A stretch of 64,000 bases of DNA from contig NW_008806278.1 in the NCBI RefSeq assembly GCF_000400465.1, forward strand, positions 248,001 to 312,000. Reading direction: 5' to 3'. Origin of the DNA: Wallemia ichthyophaga EXF-994 (lineage: Eukaryota > Basidiomycota > Wallemiomycetes > Wallemiales > Wallemiaceae). The position numbers and the translations under genes are program-made. The notes beneath the pieces were generated by a model. The model did no database searches and was not told the DNA's origin. It saw nothing but the letters and a program-made list of their open reading frames with translations. Positions 1 to 10,785 of this stretch are shown in pieces; positions within the stretch are counted from its first letter, which is position 1; the number at the start of each line of letters is the position of its first letter.

Positions 1-6
1 GTTGGA

Positions 7-2004
7 ATGTCGATAAAGTTAGTTTTATATGGACTGATTACGATAGCATCTACGGCTGGAATAATAAGCTCGGCATTTAGAAATTATTCAAACGTTTACG
101 CTGTCGTCGTCTACTTGAGCAATAGCAACGGTGCATCACTTGTGGGTGTGTTTAGGCGTGTACAGCGCATAGCTCAAACTTTTGCAAGATTCTCGGTAAC
201 TTTTTGCTATTTACTGCGCTGTGTATTGGAAAGGCTATTCAGAAACTTCTTTTCGGTGAACTGCGAACGCTGGAGATCGAAGTGGGTTGATCACGCGCTA
301 GCCATCAACTCTCACAACCGACGGCAGCACCTGTATGAGAAATCCTGGTATGGATTCACGGAGATGATACTCGCAATGACTATGTTCCGCGATGAATTCG
401 ATGTCGGTGGTGCCTCTTTCCTGCGCACGCACACACTCACTTATCACAAACAGCTCTTTTACGGCCTCATGTTTGGTTTCCTGTTTTTCGTAAAGGTCTT
501 CCACTGGCTCACGCACGATAGAATTGAATATGTATGTCGATGTGCTGGCCTTAGGCCATACGCTAAACGCCCGCAGATGGTCCAATACCAGATCGCCTCT
601 AGACTCTTCATAGCTAGGATGTCCGCAGTTCTCATTGGTCTTTTTATCGCAGACATGGCACTCTTATCTATCTCGGTATTAGATATCTATATCAATGGCG
701 TCACAATGATTATTCTCTTTGCGTCTGAGGTACGTAAACTATACATTATTAATTCAGTTGCTGACTAGGTCAGTACGCTATACTAGTGGCTGACGTCATT
801 TCTTATTCAATCGTTTTCGCCGTCAATCTCATTGACCTTCGTTCCGAGCAAGCTTGGGAGGATAAGTCGCTCTATCTTCTTTACATTGACATTTTCACAG
901 AGTTTTTGAAGCTCTGTATTTATACCCCCTTCTTCTTTGTCGTCGTCGCATCATTCGGATTCCCGCTCAATCTGATTCGAGACCTTTTCCTCACAGCACG
1001 TGTATTCGCAATGAAGATCAAAGATCTCCAGCGTTACAAGACTGCGTCCCAGAATATGGATAGACTTTATAAAGCCGCGACGGTTGCCGAGTTAGATGCT
1101 TTGTCTGACAAGCTCTGTATCATTTGCAGGGATGATCTAGTGCATGCATCCCAGCATCCTGGTCCTTGGCCGAGCGGCTTGGATGAAACACCTAAGAAGT
1201 TACCTTGCGCGCATATATTCCACAGACATTGTTTGAAGAGTTGGCTTGAGCGTCAGCAAACGTGTCCAACCTGGTATGTTGCTCGACGTTGGAATATCAC
1301 ACAACTCATATTTTTATAGCCGTACTTCTGTCATTCCAAATCCACAAAGTGGGTTCAACAATCGTCCTAGAAACAATCCAGTTGGTAATGACCCACCTCG
1401 ACCTGACCCAAGACGCGATAATAACCGACATGACGCTGTTAGAACCCAGACAGAAGCTCAAACCAACGATGAAGCTCAAGGTTCTACAAATGAGGCGCCA
1501 GCATCACAAAACACTGCAAACCAAAACAGACAACCGTCTAGTCCATCAACAAGACCTTCAAGACCCTTCAGTACGACCACACCTTCGGAGGGAATGCAAC
1601 AGCAGCACCCTATGTCCCAGATTCTAAACATACCTGACGTGACACTCCCCATCATTAGGCCGGAGAGCAGAACTGTACCGTCTACGTATTGGCGTGATGC
1701 GTACAAGAACGCAAGAAATTCAGCATCCTCTCATATACCATCAATAGGAACGAGTGGGGAATCAAACAAGGCTCCGACTGCAGAGAATATTCCTTTACCG
1801 CCATCGCCAACAACATCGTCACAGGAGAATCTCAATATCGACGCGAGATTATCGTCAATACTTGACGCCCAATCGAGTATGAACAAAGCCATAGAAGACT
1901 TGGTTGATATAGTCAAAGACACGAACAAACGTGAGAGAAGATGTTCAGACGGAGATAAAACAAGTCAACAAGACGCTGATTCGAAGCGTGCGCGAATAAG
2001 CTAA
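7..2004 (+). CDS. HRD1: HRD1/synoviolin-type ER E3 ubiquitin ligase
   Basis: Membrane-embedded RING ligase of ER-associated degradation, expected in the ER membrane with its RING in the cytosol. I model three exons (7-729, 774-1273, 1320-2004) giving about 635 aa. The N-terminal ~300 residues are rich in hydrophobic segments. The junction of exons 1 and 2 restores a family stretch reading FASEYAILVADV, followed by NLIDLRSEQAWEDKS. A RING-H2 finger starts near residue 356 (LCIICRDD, then LPCAHIFHRHC and CPTC). The second intron splits the last Cys codon of CPTC, so an unspliced reading loses the final zinc ligand. The C-terminal ~220 residues are Pro/Ser/Asn-rich and look disordered. The ATG at 7 is the first in frame and gives the usual hydrophobic HRD1 start. 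Only 6 bases precede it here, so an upstream exon cannot be excluded. Confidence 0.93.
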
Positions 2005-2059
2005 GCTGTATCTACTTTCTTCATCTAGTGTTGTACAATTAAATGAAACATTTCTAGTG

Positions 2060-2621
2060 CTACTGTTGATTCTTCATTTCCTTGATAAGTTTAGATGCGT
2101 CACCGCCAGATGCGCGTCCGGCTGCTTTAGCAGTAAATTCCTTAATCACTTGGCCCATAGATCTGCCATCCAGCTCAGCAATATTCAACTTTGCTTCATT
2201 CAAGACGGTATTGATCAGACTTTTCATTTCATCTTGACTAAATGGCTTTGGAATGTACCTCTCCAAAACAGAGATATCAAAGTTCTCCTTGTCAGCCAAG
2301 TCTTGACGCTGTGCTTGCGCATACTGTACCGCGGAATCTTTCTGTATTGCGATCAGAGGGTGCAATACAAGCACTCGATCAACTCACACGCCTAGCAATC
2401 GCCTTCTGGACAAGCTTGAGAGTTTTGCTCTCGTCCACGTCTGCGCTTTCCTTCTCCGAGTATGATATTTCACTCAATAACGATCTAATAACGGTTGAAG
2501 TACTGGCGTCCTTGGATTTCATAGATTGCTTCAGTCCATCTCTCAGGCTATCTTTTATGCTCATGGCTCTTCGAACGCTGGTGTGTATTCCACGCTGAGC
2601 TATCAGTGAAAGCAACATCAT
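2060..2621 (-). CDS. AIM41: YqeY-family (AIM41-like) mitochondrial protein
   Basis: Two exons (2621-2388 and 2341-2060) joined by a 46-nt intron give 171 aa. After a short Arg/Ser N-terminus of mitochondrial-presequence type (start MMLLSLIAQRGIHTSVRRA), the protein follows the YqeY/GatB-C-like fold: SIKDSLRDGLKQSMKSKD, then STVIRSLLSEI, then the closing part around SMGQVIKEFTAKAAGRASGG. YqeY domains are related to the tRNA-binding tail of GatB, and yeast AIM41 is a mitochondrial protein of unclear function. The gene lies tail to tail with HRD1, with 55 bp between the stops. The identity of the domain is clear; the biochemical role is not. Confidence 0.88.
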
Positions 2622-2656
2622 CCTCTTGGTTGTCGACAGTCTAGAAGTTAGGGGAA

Positions 2657-5241
2657 ATGAGCGTAAATGCAGAAATTCTAGGTTCAGCTGAGATTATTAT
2701 AAGCGTGAGGGGTGTTTAAGGCTTTGAAGTCGCTAAATATCCTCAGCAGCATCACAATCAGTCGTCGGCAGATCATCTCGAAAGATTTCAGGGATTGCTG
2801 AGGGATGATCTGAATGGATTAGTTAATTTGAGTGCTCAGGATCATTCTAGACTCTTGAAAGCTATAAATTCGCTCCTTTCGAACAATGTACAGGTGAGAT
2901 ACCCGTTACGCGCTCTATGACACATACTAAGATAGCGTAGGGAGACGAGGAGCTCTTGGATATTTGCTTGAGCTTTGGAAGCCCCGGAAATAAATTCAGC
3001 ACCCGCAAGAAAGCCTTAAAGGTGCTCATTCAGCTGTACTCTAAGAAGCCAAAGAAGGAGATAAGCGCGAGGACAGCCCAGATCATAGAATGTTTAGTCG
3101 ACATACCTAAACACGCACCCAGTCTTCTAAGCTTGGCTTTGCATTCACTTCTAGTCGCAATCACGAAGCTTACACTCACTCCTCAACATGTGCAATCCTT
3201 TGTTGAGTTGTTTTTGTCCAACGTCCTTTCGCTGTTACAGAAGGAGGATATTTGCGTAAGGAGATGCCCGTCAATATCTTCTATTCGGTCGGTTGCGTCA
3301 GATAAGAGCGCTGAGATTAGTCATAACTGGCGATCGAAAGACGATCATGCTTCTGATATTGAGGATTTTGACTACAACGATAGATCTTCAAGGTACGTTT
3401 GTTTAGATCAATAATGCCTTATTGACAAAAAGCAGAGATGAAACATCTGATGTCATATTACAAGCCACAATGTGCATTTCACAACTCGCAAAAGTTAGTC
3501 CTTCAATCCAACCCAGCGCTACCTAACATTCCAACGTAGACACACATTAAATTCGTTTTCAATCACATCTTCAAGTTATTTCCAGATACGGCGCCGCATC
3601 TGGCATCACCGTTGACTTTGTGGGATATACTGCAAAGCGATAAGGTCAATAATATCGCCAAAGCGGCGACGATTCATTGCATGGAAGATATACTGCGTTT
3701 ATCACGTCCATTCTTAATTCAGTCAGCCGATATGAATCAGAAGTCTATGAGCTATACCTCAATGTCTTACAGATTGGGTTTTTTACTTTTGGAGTCACAC
3801 AACCGTGCTGCTGATTGTCTTCATGATGAAACAGACGCTGATATACAGTTGGGACTTCTCGACCTTGCTGATTGTTTGCTGAACGTAACACCCTACGCTA
3901 AGATGACGAGCGAGACACCCAAAAGCCTCTGTAATCAAGTTAAAACAGTGGTGCTCAGCCTATACGACTTAGAAGAGAGCAACAAGACAGCAGTTTTGCG
4001 CGTGTGTATGAGTATGATTGCCACGAATACTTTCAAAGAGGACTTGGACAGCCTAAGAGAAATGAGTTCGTATTTACTCCGCCAAATTTATGACAACGTC
4101 CTTTCATCCCAAATAAAATTCAAAACAGCCCAAGTTCTCGCTTCGATATGGATATCTTTACCGGATCCTGAACGCAAAGGAAACGTAAAAGCGCTGTTCA
4201 GCAAACTCTTCAACGAAGATAGTATTGAAGCAAAGAGCAGCTCGTTGTTGCTACTATCTCTACACCCCGACATTATTCTAGAGCAAGATGAATCGGTGCT
4301 CGAGAAATCATATTTATTTAGCAGAGGGGATGTCGCATTTCAACGCAATTTTCTCGTGCTAATGGGTGCTCTATTTAGTGAACATTATCTCAGTGTAGGT
4401 GATGATGCTGGCACGATGCATTTGCTGATGTAGCTTAGTATAAGACATTGAACAGCATGGTTGATTGGGTGATAGAAAGTATCTCAGCGGATAATGAGAG
4501 CATTAAGCTAGCAGGGCTGTCTGCGATTAGAAAGTCTTTTTTCAATGCTTGTGTGCGCAATGTAAGTAGTAACAGCCATTTCTATACTGCAAACTAATTT
4601 CATAGAACGATGTATATTCGCAAAGACTAGAAAAGGCGTGCGTGGTATGCCTCGGCGAAGCTTTACACGCTGTCAAACAAAATGCTGGGTTCGCATTAGC
4701 AGATTACATGGACGCATTACAACCGTACGTGTGATTAAGGCCACAGAAATTTTTAACCAGTCGCAGAGATGAAATGAATGAAGCACGATGGCAAAGATTA
4801 TTCGATATAACCAGCCGAATGGACTTAAAAGATAGAGGCAAGGTAGGACTGATGTCAATGTGAGCATGCTCATCCTAACTACGCCTAGGTTCAAGTACAC
4901 GTGTGTCGAGCTTACGGAAGTGTACTTGAAAAGAGTCAGGGATTGCAAGGAAAGAAAGTGAAACAAGCAGAGCAAATGCTATTGGTGCTAAAAGATGAGC
5001 TGAGACCTCACCTTAACTACAAGATCCAATGGAATGCAGCCACGGCCATCGGCAGGGCTTATACCAACAGACATGTGTATGAAATGTGCTCCAACATCTC
5101 AGAACAAGTCGTAAAAGGGCTTGTAGAGTGCGAGTCCAAGTCAAGAAACGTAAAGGTGTGTCGAGTGAGATTTGTGTAGGATTGACTGACAATTGTTAGG
5201 TAAAAATGAGTTGTAATAATGCATTAAATAGATTCCTTTAG
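2657..5241 (+). CDS. HEAT-repeat protein, HEATR6/DUF4042-like
   Basis: Ten exons (2657-2704, 2747-2893, 2941-3392, 3436-3493, 3540-4394, 4439-4561, 4606-4724, 4767-4842, 4889-5155, 5200-5241) join in phase to about 728 aa. The N-terminal part (DEELLDICLSFGSPGN, repeated helical pairs) and the C-terminal part (YKIQWNAATAIGRAY, then NVKVKMSCNNAL) resemble the HEAT repeats of animal HEATR6, whose N-terminus is DUF4042. No catalytic motif is visible; a scaffold role is only a guess. The last exon is short. It is supported because splicing continues the HEAT-like helix, whereas reading through stops at 5179. The spliced end runs 18 bp into the opposing mL53 coding sequence. Family assignment is moderate and rests on remembered motifs. 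Confidence 0.72.
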
Positions 5242-5544
5242 CTTGAGTTCATTTGGCGTCTTGCTTATCTGCCTCATGAGGGAGTGATAGTCCAAGTTGT
5301 CGGTCACCTCCAAGTCGAGCTTCTGGCCATTTTTGTACTCGAGGACCATCTGTGAGTTGACGTCTCTCTTTGTGATATTCACGTTAACTTGAGTGGAAGC
5401 CTACGTCGGTTAGCTTTTGGGTAGTGGTAGCACTATACTAACGCTAGGAGGGACTAAGGAGAGAACGTTTCTGCATAATTTTGAAGAGCTGTGGAAAGGA
5501 TTGAACAACAATTTCAAATTGGTGACATAGCTGAATATCGACAT
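5224..5544 (-). CDS. MRPL44: Mitochondrial large-subunit ribosomal protein mL53
   Basis: A 92-aa protein from two exons (5544-5443, 5400-5224) split by a 42-nt intron. It begins MSIFSYVTNLKLLFNPFHSS, the family-typical start with an N-P-F motif near residue 16. It continues with SKLCRNVLSLVPP and then a beta-rich part (VNVNITKRDVNSQMVLEYKNG), and ends basic. This matches mL53, called MRPL44 in yeast, a component of the mitochondrial 54S subunit; family members are about 90-110 aa. Each half is too short to attract attention on its own. The coding end overlaps the HEATR6-like gene, and its start is 37 bp from the start of the divergent SLY41-like gene. Confidence 0.8.
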
Positions 5545-5581
5545 TGGTCTACTCGCAGCTAAGATTCAACAGAGCTTCTCA
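5545..5581. promoter_or_regulatory. 37-bp divergent start-to-start interval (mL53 / SLY41-like)
   Basis: Only 37 bp separate the two opposite start codons. Both starts are supported by family N-termini. Any promoter shared by the pair must be this stretch or lie inside one of the coding regions. No TATA box is evident. Confidence 0.5.
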
Positions 5582-6811
5582 ATGATCGTCCAACACCTAA
5601 AATTCATAATTTTATGTCTGTGTTGGTACTTATCCTCAGCGCTGTCTTCTAATACAGGCAAAGTCATTCTCAATCACCACAGGCTGCCTGTTAGTCTAAC
5701 GCTATATCAATTCGGATTCATATCACTATTCACTTATCTAATTACGAAAAGGCCTTTTAAGTTGACAAATCTGAAGCCAATCAACAAGAATATATTTATC
5801 AATGTTTCCCCAATGGCGGTGTTCCAGATTGGCGGTCACGTACTCACTTCAATGGCTATCTCTAGAGTACCAGTCAGTACCGTTCATACGATCAAAGCAC
5901 TCTCGCCCCTCTTTACAGTGCTGTCCTACAAATTCTTATTTAAAGTCAACTACTCAACGCAAACGTACTTGAGTTTGCTACCATTAACCATTGGAGTTAT
6001 GCTTGCAATGTCTTTTGATATGTCTTTATTAAACACGCCCGGACTGGTTTATGCTTTGTTATCAACATTTGTCTTCGTCTCTCAGAATATTTTCAGCAAG
6101 AAGTTATTACCTTCGGATACTCAAAAGCACAGCTCGCAGAAGTTGGATAAACTTAACTTGTTATTCTACTCATCTTTGATGGCTTTTACTTCAATGATTC
6201 CACTGTGGTTCTACTCAGATTTTGGGCACGTTCGGAATTTGCTCTTCATTGGATCATCTGTTGATCGCCCAGTTGGATTTAGCTTATGTATACTCTCCAA
6301 TGGCTTCGTACACTTTATTCAAAATCTCGTTGCATTTGCCATTTTAGCTGCGACTTCCCCAGTGACGTACTCGATTGCATCACTCACGAAAAGGATCGCG
6401 GTGATTTGCCTTGCTATCATCTATTTCAAGCAAAGTGTTCACTTTATACAAATTATTGGTATTGTCATGACAGGCGTTGGGTTGTACTTGTACAACAAGT
6501 CAAAGCAAGATGTTAACAAAGGTGAAGTTAAAGTTAGGAGGGATGAAGCCTTACGTGACTTTGCATTACCAACGACAAAATCAGATGACAAGTTTCTTAG
6601 CGGTAAAGAAAGCCCTTGGCAGCAATATACCTCCTCTGCAGCATTCTATCCAATCACCAACAATCCAAGCGAGAACGTCATGGAAATGCCAGCATATACA
6701 AACAATCTAGCAAATAACCAAGTAAAATATCGTCAAGATCACGCTTATCCGTCACCGCCTACATCAGTTGATAGCTCACCACCGCAACCTGCATCGTATA
6801 TCAATTCATAG
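5582..6811 (+). CDS. SLY41: SLY41-like triose-phosphate/nucleotide-sugar-type transporter
   Basis: A single-exon 409-aa polytopic membrane protein of the drug/metabolite transporter superfamily (TPT branch). It opens with the family signature CLCWYLSSALSSNTGK and has about ten hydrophobic segments up to residue ~300 (for example SPMAVFQIGGHVLTSMAIS, VSTVHTIKALSPLFTVL, SPVTYSIASLTKRIAVI). The SLTKR motif near the end of the membrane part is typical of this family. The last ~100 residues are a soluble, Pro/Asn/Ser-rich tail. Yeast SLY41 suppresses loss of YPT1 and acts at the ER/Golgi; the substrate is not deducible here. Distinguishing SLY41 from a plastid-type phosphate translocator paralogue rests on fungal context and length. 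Confidence 0.85.
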   Translation: MIVQHLKFIILCLCWYLSSALSSNTGKVILNHHRLPVSLTLYQFGFISLFTYLITKRPFKLTNLKPINKNIFINVSPMAVFQIGGHVLTSMAISRVPVSTVHTIKALSPLFTVLSYKFLFKVNYSTQTYLSLLPLTIGVMLAMSFDMSLLNTPGLVYALLSTFVFVSQNIFSKKLLPSDTQKHSSQKLDKLNLLFYSSLMAFTSMIPLWFYSDFGHVRNLLFIGSSVDRPVGFSLCILSNGFVHFIQNLVAFAILAATSPVTYSIASLTKRIAVICLAIIYFKQSVHFIQIIGIVMTGVGLYLYNKSKQDVNKGEVKVRRDEALRDFALPTTKSDDKFLSGKESPWQQYTSSAAFYPITNNPSENVMEMPAYTNNLANNQVKYRQDHAYPSPPTSVDSSPPQPASYINS

Positions 6812-6899
6812 ACATTAGCAATAAAACTGAACTTTAGAATGTAATTTGTTGTTTAAAAGTATTTAGTTCTAATTTGATACCATCCTTTTCCACTAAACA

Positions 6900-8751
6900 A
6901 TGAACACAGATGGCTGGTGGGAATGCAGCTAACACGCTAAATTTGAATACTTATTTTCCATAGGCCTGATTTGGAGGTAGAAGACAAGGCTCCAACGCGT
7001 CTGACATCAAAGTACGATAATCTTGATCAGCTATCGTCTGCATTCAATGTAAAGCACACCACACAATCGTATCAAGCACAATTTGCATCTCTCTATTATC
7101 TCAGACTGGCTAAGCTTAAGAAGCTTACGCAGAATAGATCTATCAACAAGTGGAACGAAATTCCAGGTGAGGTGGTTGATTAGCCTGAATATATGAGAAT
7201 CCTGACAGACAGCGCGTGATTTAGGTCAATCACAAAAGCCAAAATTCCACAGTAGAGTGTTAGACGTTGAACAGAACAAACTGTCGTATCTTGTCGGTAC
7301 TATCTATATGGATATGAAGTTGAAACCCAACGTTTTGGATGATCTTGCTCGTAACGTGGGTTTATTTGGTAGAAAAAGCACAATATTCTTAACAATACTT
7401 AGCATTGGGTGGCAGCACCTCAGCCGACAGAGAAAATGTACAGCGATAACGACGAATTGTGTCTGGAGGATGAAAGCGGTAGAATCAAGTTGGTTGGACC
7501 AATTATTGCAAGAACACAACTAGTCACAGGTACGATGCTGTTGATATGTTCAATCATTCGCTTATCTTGATCTTAGGTATCATCATCGGTGTTTTGGGGA
7601 TTGAAAAGGATCCAGGAGAATTCACCGTGTTGGATGTGTGTTACCCAGGAATACCACCGCAAGCAACCAACATAACATCAATGGATAGCGATAAATCACC
7701 CCTAGTTGCCGTCGTCTCGGGTCTTCGACTGGGATCGCAAGGAGCGAATGATGCGTTGACACGCAGAATGCTTATCGACTTCATTACCGGACAACAAGGA
7801 GGATCAACTGACCAAAGCTTGTCATCTAGAATCACGCGTTTGGTTATTGCTGGTAACTGCATGAGTCCACCTATTGCAGATGAAGACAAGAAACCAAAAC
7901 GATTCGGAAAAGATCGAGCAACGTACTCATCTTTACCTTCTACAGACTTTGATAGATTTTTGGTTGAATTGTCAAATTACGTAGACATTGACATTTTACC
8001 AGGACCTGACGATCCTGCGGGTACTCTATTGCCTCAGCAGCCCTTCCCTAAAGCCATGTTTAAAGGTGCACATGATAACTTTGAGCAGGGTTCGGTGGTT
8101 TGTCATACTAATCCAACATGGTTTTCGATAGATGAGACAAGGTGAGATGGTCGATGGTCAATGGTCGATGTGTATGATCATATAGGCTGACAGATAAAAC
8201 AGAATACTGGTTTCAGGTGGCCAGACGCTAGATGACTCGTTCAAGTATGTCAAAAGTCATGATAGGCTTGGTTTGGCAGTTGACAGTTTGAAATGGCGTC
8301 ATATTGCCCCTACGGCGCCAGATACACTTTGTGAGATGATTGTTGCTGCACATGATTATGACTAAAAGTTAATTAGGGTGCTACCCGTTCACTGACAAGG
8401 ATCCCTTCATATTAAGTGAATGCCCGCATATTTTCATCAACGGAAATCAGAAGGAATTCGAAACGGAGCTAATAGATGGTGTGTTTGTGATGTTTATCGA
8501 GGGTAAAATATTAACCAGGCATCAATCTAGGTCCAGAAGGACAGCAAGCGCGTGTGGTAAATATACCGCAATTCACAGATAAAAGCGTGATTGCCCTCGT
8601 AAATTTGGATACTTTGGATTGTGAACCAGTTACATTCATTCCAGACGCAGCCTTAGACGGCGAAGAGGAACCGTTGAACGGGGTTGCGAAGAAAGAGGGA
8701 AAAGAGGAAGAGGAGGACTTGATACCAAATGATGATATCGGCGAGCTGTAA
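6900..8751 (+). CDS. POL31: DNA polymerase delta small subunit (B subunit)
   Basis: Eight exons (6900-6916, 6964-7166, 7225-7355, 7403-7529, 7577-8141, 8203-8330, 8377-8478, 8531-8751) make a 497-aa protein. The first exon is only 17 nt and supplies MNTDG. Family blocks in order are: AQFASLYYLRL, VGTIYMDMKLKPNVLDDL, EDESGRIKLVG (the OB-fold part), VAVVSGLRLGS (inactive phosphoesterase fold), RILVSGGQTLDD and APTAPDTLWCYPFTDKDPF. These are diagnostic of POLD2/Pol31/Cdc1, the essential structural subunit linking the catalytic subunit to Pol32. Introns of 43-61 nt all close in phase. The C-terminus is acidic and Glu-rich, ending near IPNDDIGEL. Confidence 0.95.
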
Positions 8752-9348
8752 TTAATTATTCCATTGAACCCTGAAAGGCCGTGCGTATATGTCTCACATC
8801 ATTTATGACCCTGTCTTGAAAACGCGCACAGACTCTTCTATGGTACCTAGATGCAGCGTTCCTAGCCTTAAATTTGTGACATGAGTGATTATAAAGGCAT
8901 GCAAAATGAATAACAAGATATTTCAAGAAGGAATATTTTTGGATGTGTTGGTTTTTGAGATGTGTTAATTTAAATTGTCTCTCATTTCACCCAAGACACA
9001 GCCAATCGGATGAAATTTTGTGTAAACAGCGGTAGAAGAGACAATGCAAGAGGAACCCAGGATATATATTATTACTGCACAATTGTTTGTGTGTAGCCTT
9101 TATCATGCTCTTACAGCTGTCATTTCTGTCATTGTAGTTGATCCAGTTATTTTGGGACCTGGTTTCCCGTAGTTTGGTCCAGAAGGTTCACGCGGTATTA
9201 TAAAATGTGACTGTCTGTTCTTTGTCCTCTACCTTTAAAGTCATCGCCTGGTGCGCCAAACGTAAGTATCACAGCAGCAGCAGCAGCTAAGCTAAATCTA
9301 ACTCCCGCTATAGTCATTCGTTACTAAACACCACATTCGCTAATCACA
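8752..9348 (+). promoter_or_regulatory. Intergenic region with promoter and probable 5'UTR intron of the GH128 gene
   Basis: 597 bp without a supportable gene. A TATA-like stretch (TATTATAAAA) lies near 9196-9206, about 145 bp before the GH128 start. A good intron is visible at about 9262-9313: GTAAGT donor, a short CAG run, ATCTAAC branch and TAG acceptor. It ends 35 bp before the ATG and is most likely spliced from the leader. The 5' part is AT-rich and probably contains the POL31 3' end. Confidence 0.5.
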
Positions 9349-10521
9349 ATGCACTCGAAGATCTTGCTTGCTACTCTCGCCCTTGTCTCAACCACATTAG
9401 CTGGTAACCACAACGGTGACTTCGCTGCTAGACGTCGTCATCACGTCGGAAAGCGTGACTGGCACCACCATGGTGACCATCACGGAGACCATCACGGAGA
9501 CCATCACGGAAACCATCACGGAGACCACCAGGGTCACCATCACCGCGAAGATCACCACGGCCACCACTGGGATCATGATTGGGATAATCAAAATGGTGGT
9601 AGTCAAGACAACAGCTCCGGTGACTCTACTGCTACTACGACTTCAAGCTGGTCAGCGCCTAGTGCAACCACCTCATCTACACCATCGTCAAACACTGGCG
9701 GTGCTGTCACTACTTCAACAAACTCGCCAGCGGCTAGTCCAACTACCACGTCTTCAGGCAACTCAGACAGCACTACTAGCGGCACCGAGAAAGCTGGTCT
9801 CGCTTGGCCAAATGGTAACGCAAATGACATCAGTAAATGGTCAAAGGGTAACATAGGCTGGTACTATACCTGGAGTCCATGGCCAGTAGACTCAGCTGGT
9901 GATCTCGACTTCTACCCTCAACTCTGGGGTCAAAAGCAAGTTTCAACCTGGAACCAACAAAAGAGTAAATTCGCTGAGTGGGGTACTACCCACATTCTCG
10001 GTTTCAACGAGCCAAACGAAGTGGGTCAAGCAAACATGAACCCAGCTGATGCTGCCAGTTTATGGAACCAAGAGATTGCACAATATCAAGGTCAATACAC
10101 GCTCATCTCGCCAGCATGCACTTCTCGCGTTGGAGATTCAGCATCTGGCAGTGACGGTATCAAGTGGTTGCAAGAATTCCAACAAAACGGTGCAAGCTTC
10201 GACGCTGTTGCTGTCCACATCTATGATACTGATTACGAGAGTGTTATCAGCACTCTTCAAAAGTTCCACGATACTTTCCAACTCCCCGTCTACTTGACTG
10301 AGTACGCTTGCCAGAATTTTGCTGGTGGCGCTCAATGTTCGGAAAGCGAAGTCTGGCAAATGATGGAAAAGACATCTAGCTGGATGGACGAGCAAGAGTG
10401 GATGCACGGTTACTCTTGGTTTGGTGTAATGGAGAACATGCAAGGCGTCAACCAATTGAATCAATTATTGTCCAACGATTCACCAACTGAATTGGGATCT
10501 TACTACATTCAATCATCATAG
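9349..10521 (+). CDS. Secreted GH128-type beta-glucanase with His-rich N-terminal tract
   Basis: A single-exon 390-aa protein. A signal peptide is clear (MHSKILLATLALVSTTLA). A dibasic KR near residue 36 could be a Kex2 site. Residues ~38-78 are a histidine-rich repeat (HHGD units), and ~85-145 are a Ser/Thr linker likely to be O-glycosylated. Residues ~149-390 match the asl1-like/GH128 glycoside hydrolase fold: GLAWPNG start, GWYYTWSPWP, then ILGFNEPNE with Glu221 as likely acid/base, and VYLTEYAC with Glu318 as likely nucleophile, ending GSYYI. GH128 enzymes act on beta-1,3-glucan, so a wall-remodelling role is inferred. There are no introns in the coding part, unlike most neighbours. The His tract is the unusual feature. 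Confidence 0.9.
   Translation: MHSKILLATLALVSTTLAGNHNGDFAARRRHHVGKRDWHHHGDHHGDHHGDHHGNHHGDHQGHHHREDHHGHHWDHDWDNQNGGSQDNSSGDSTATTTSSWSAPSATTSSTPSSNTGGAVTTSTNSPAASPTTTSSGNSDSTTSGTEKAGLAWPNGNANDISKWSKGNIGWYYTWSPWPVDSAGDLDFYPQLWGQKQVSTWNQQKSKFAEWGTTHILGFNEPNEVGQANMNPADAASLWNQEIAQYQGQYTLISPACTSRVGDSASGSDGIKWLQEFQQNGASFDAVAVHIYDTDYESVISTLQKFHDTFQLPVYLTEYACQNFAGGAQCSESEVWQMMEKTSSWMDEQEWMHGYSWFGVMENMQGVNQLNQLLSNDSPTELGSYYIQSS
9475..9522 (+). repeat. 12-bp coding tandem repeat (HHGD units)
   Basis: Four consecutive 12-bp units of the form GACCATCACGGA; the fourth differs by one base. They are followed by degenerate units up to about 9580. They encode the His-Gly-Asp tract of the GH128 protein. Such units change copy number easily by slippage. 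Confidence 0.9.
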
Positions 10522-10785
10522 AGTATTGAGTGCTCTACAGATGCAGGTCGTCTGAAACAAGAATTATAACAGGCTTATAATATTTTGTATTTACTATGCA
10601 ATGCTCGCATTTCAAATATTAAGCAATGTGCTCTGTGATGTCACGTGATATTTACTACTGGATTTTGCTTGTAATATTAAGAATATAAGCGCCTGTAAAT
10701 CATCGATCGGGTACCTGATACATATGAGCTATTCATCCGTAACTTTCTCCACTACCACCACCACCACTACCATCGAAAAGATAAC

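Noticed and set aside
9397-9606. Val/Met-rich frame antisense to the GH128 repeat
   Set aside because: Shadow of the 12-bp repeat in another frame.
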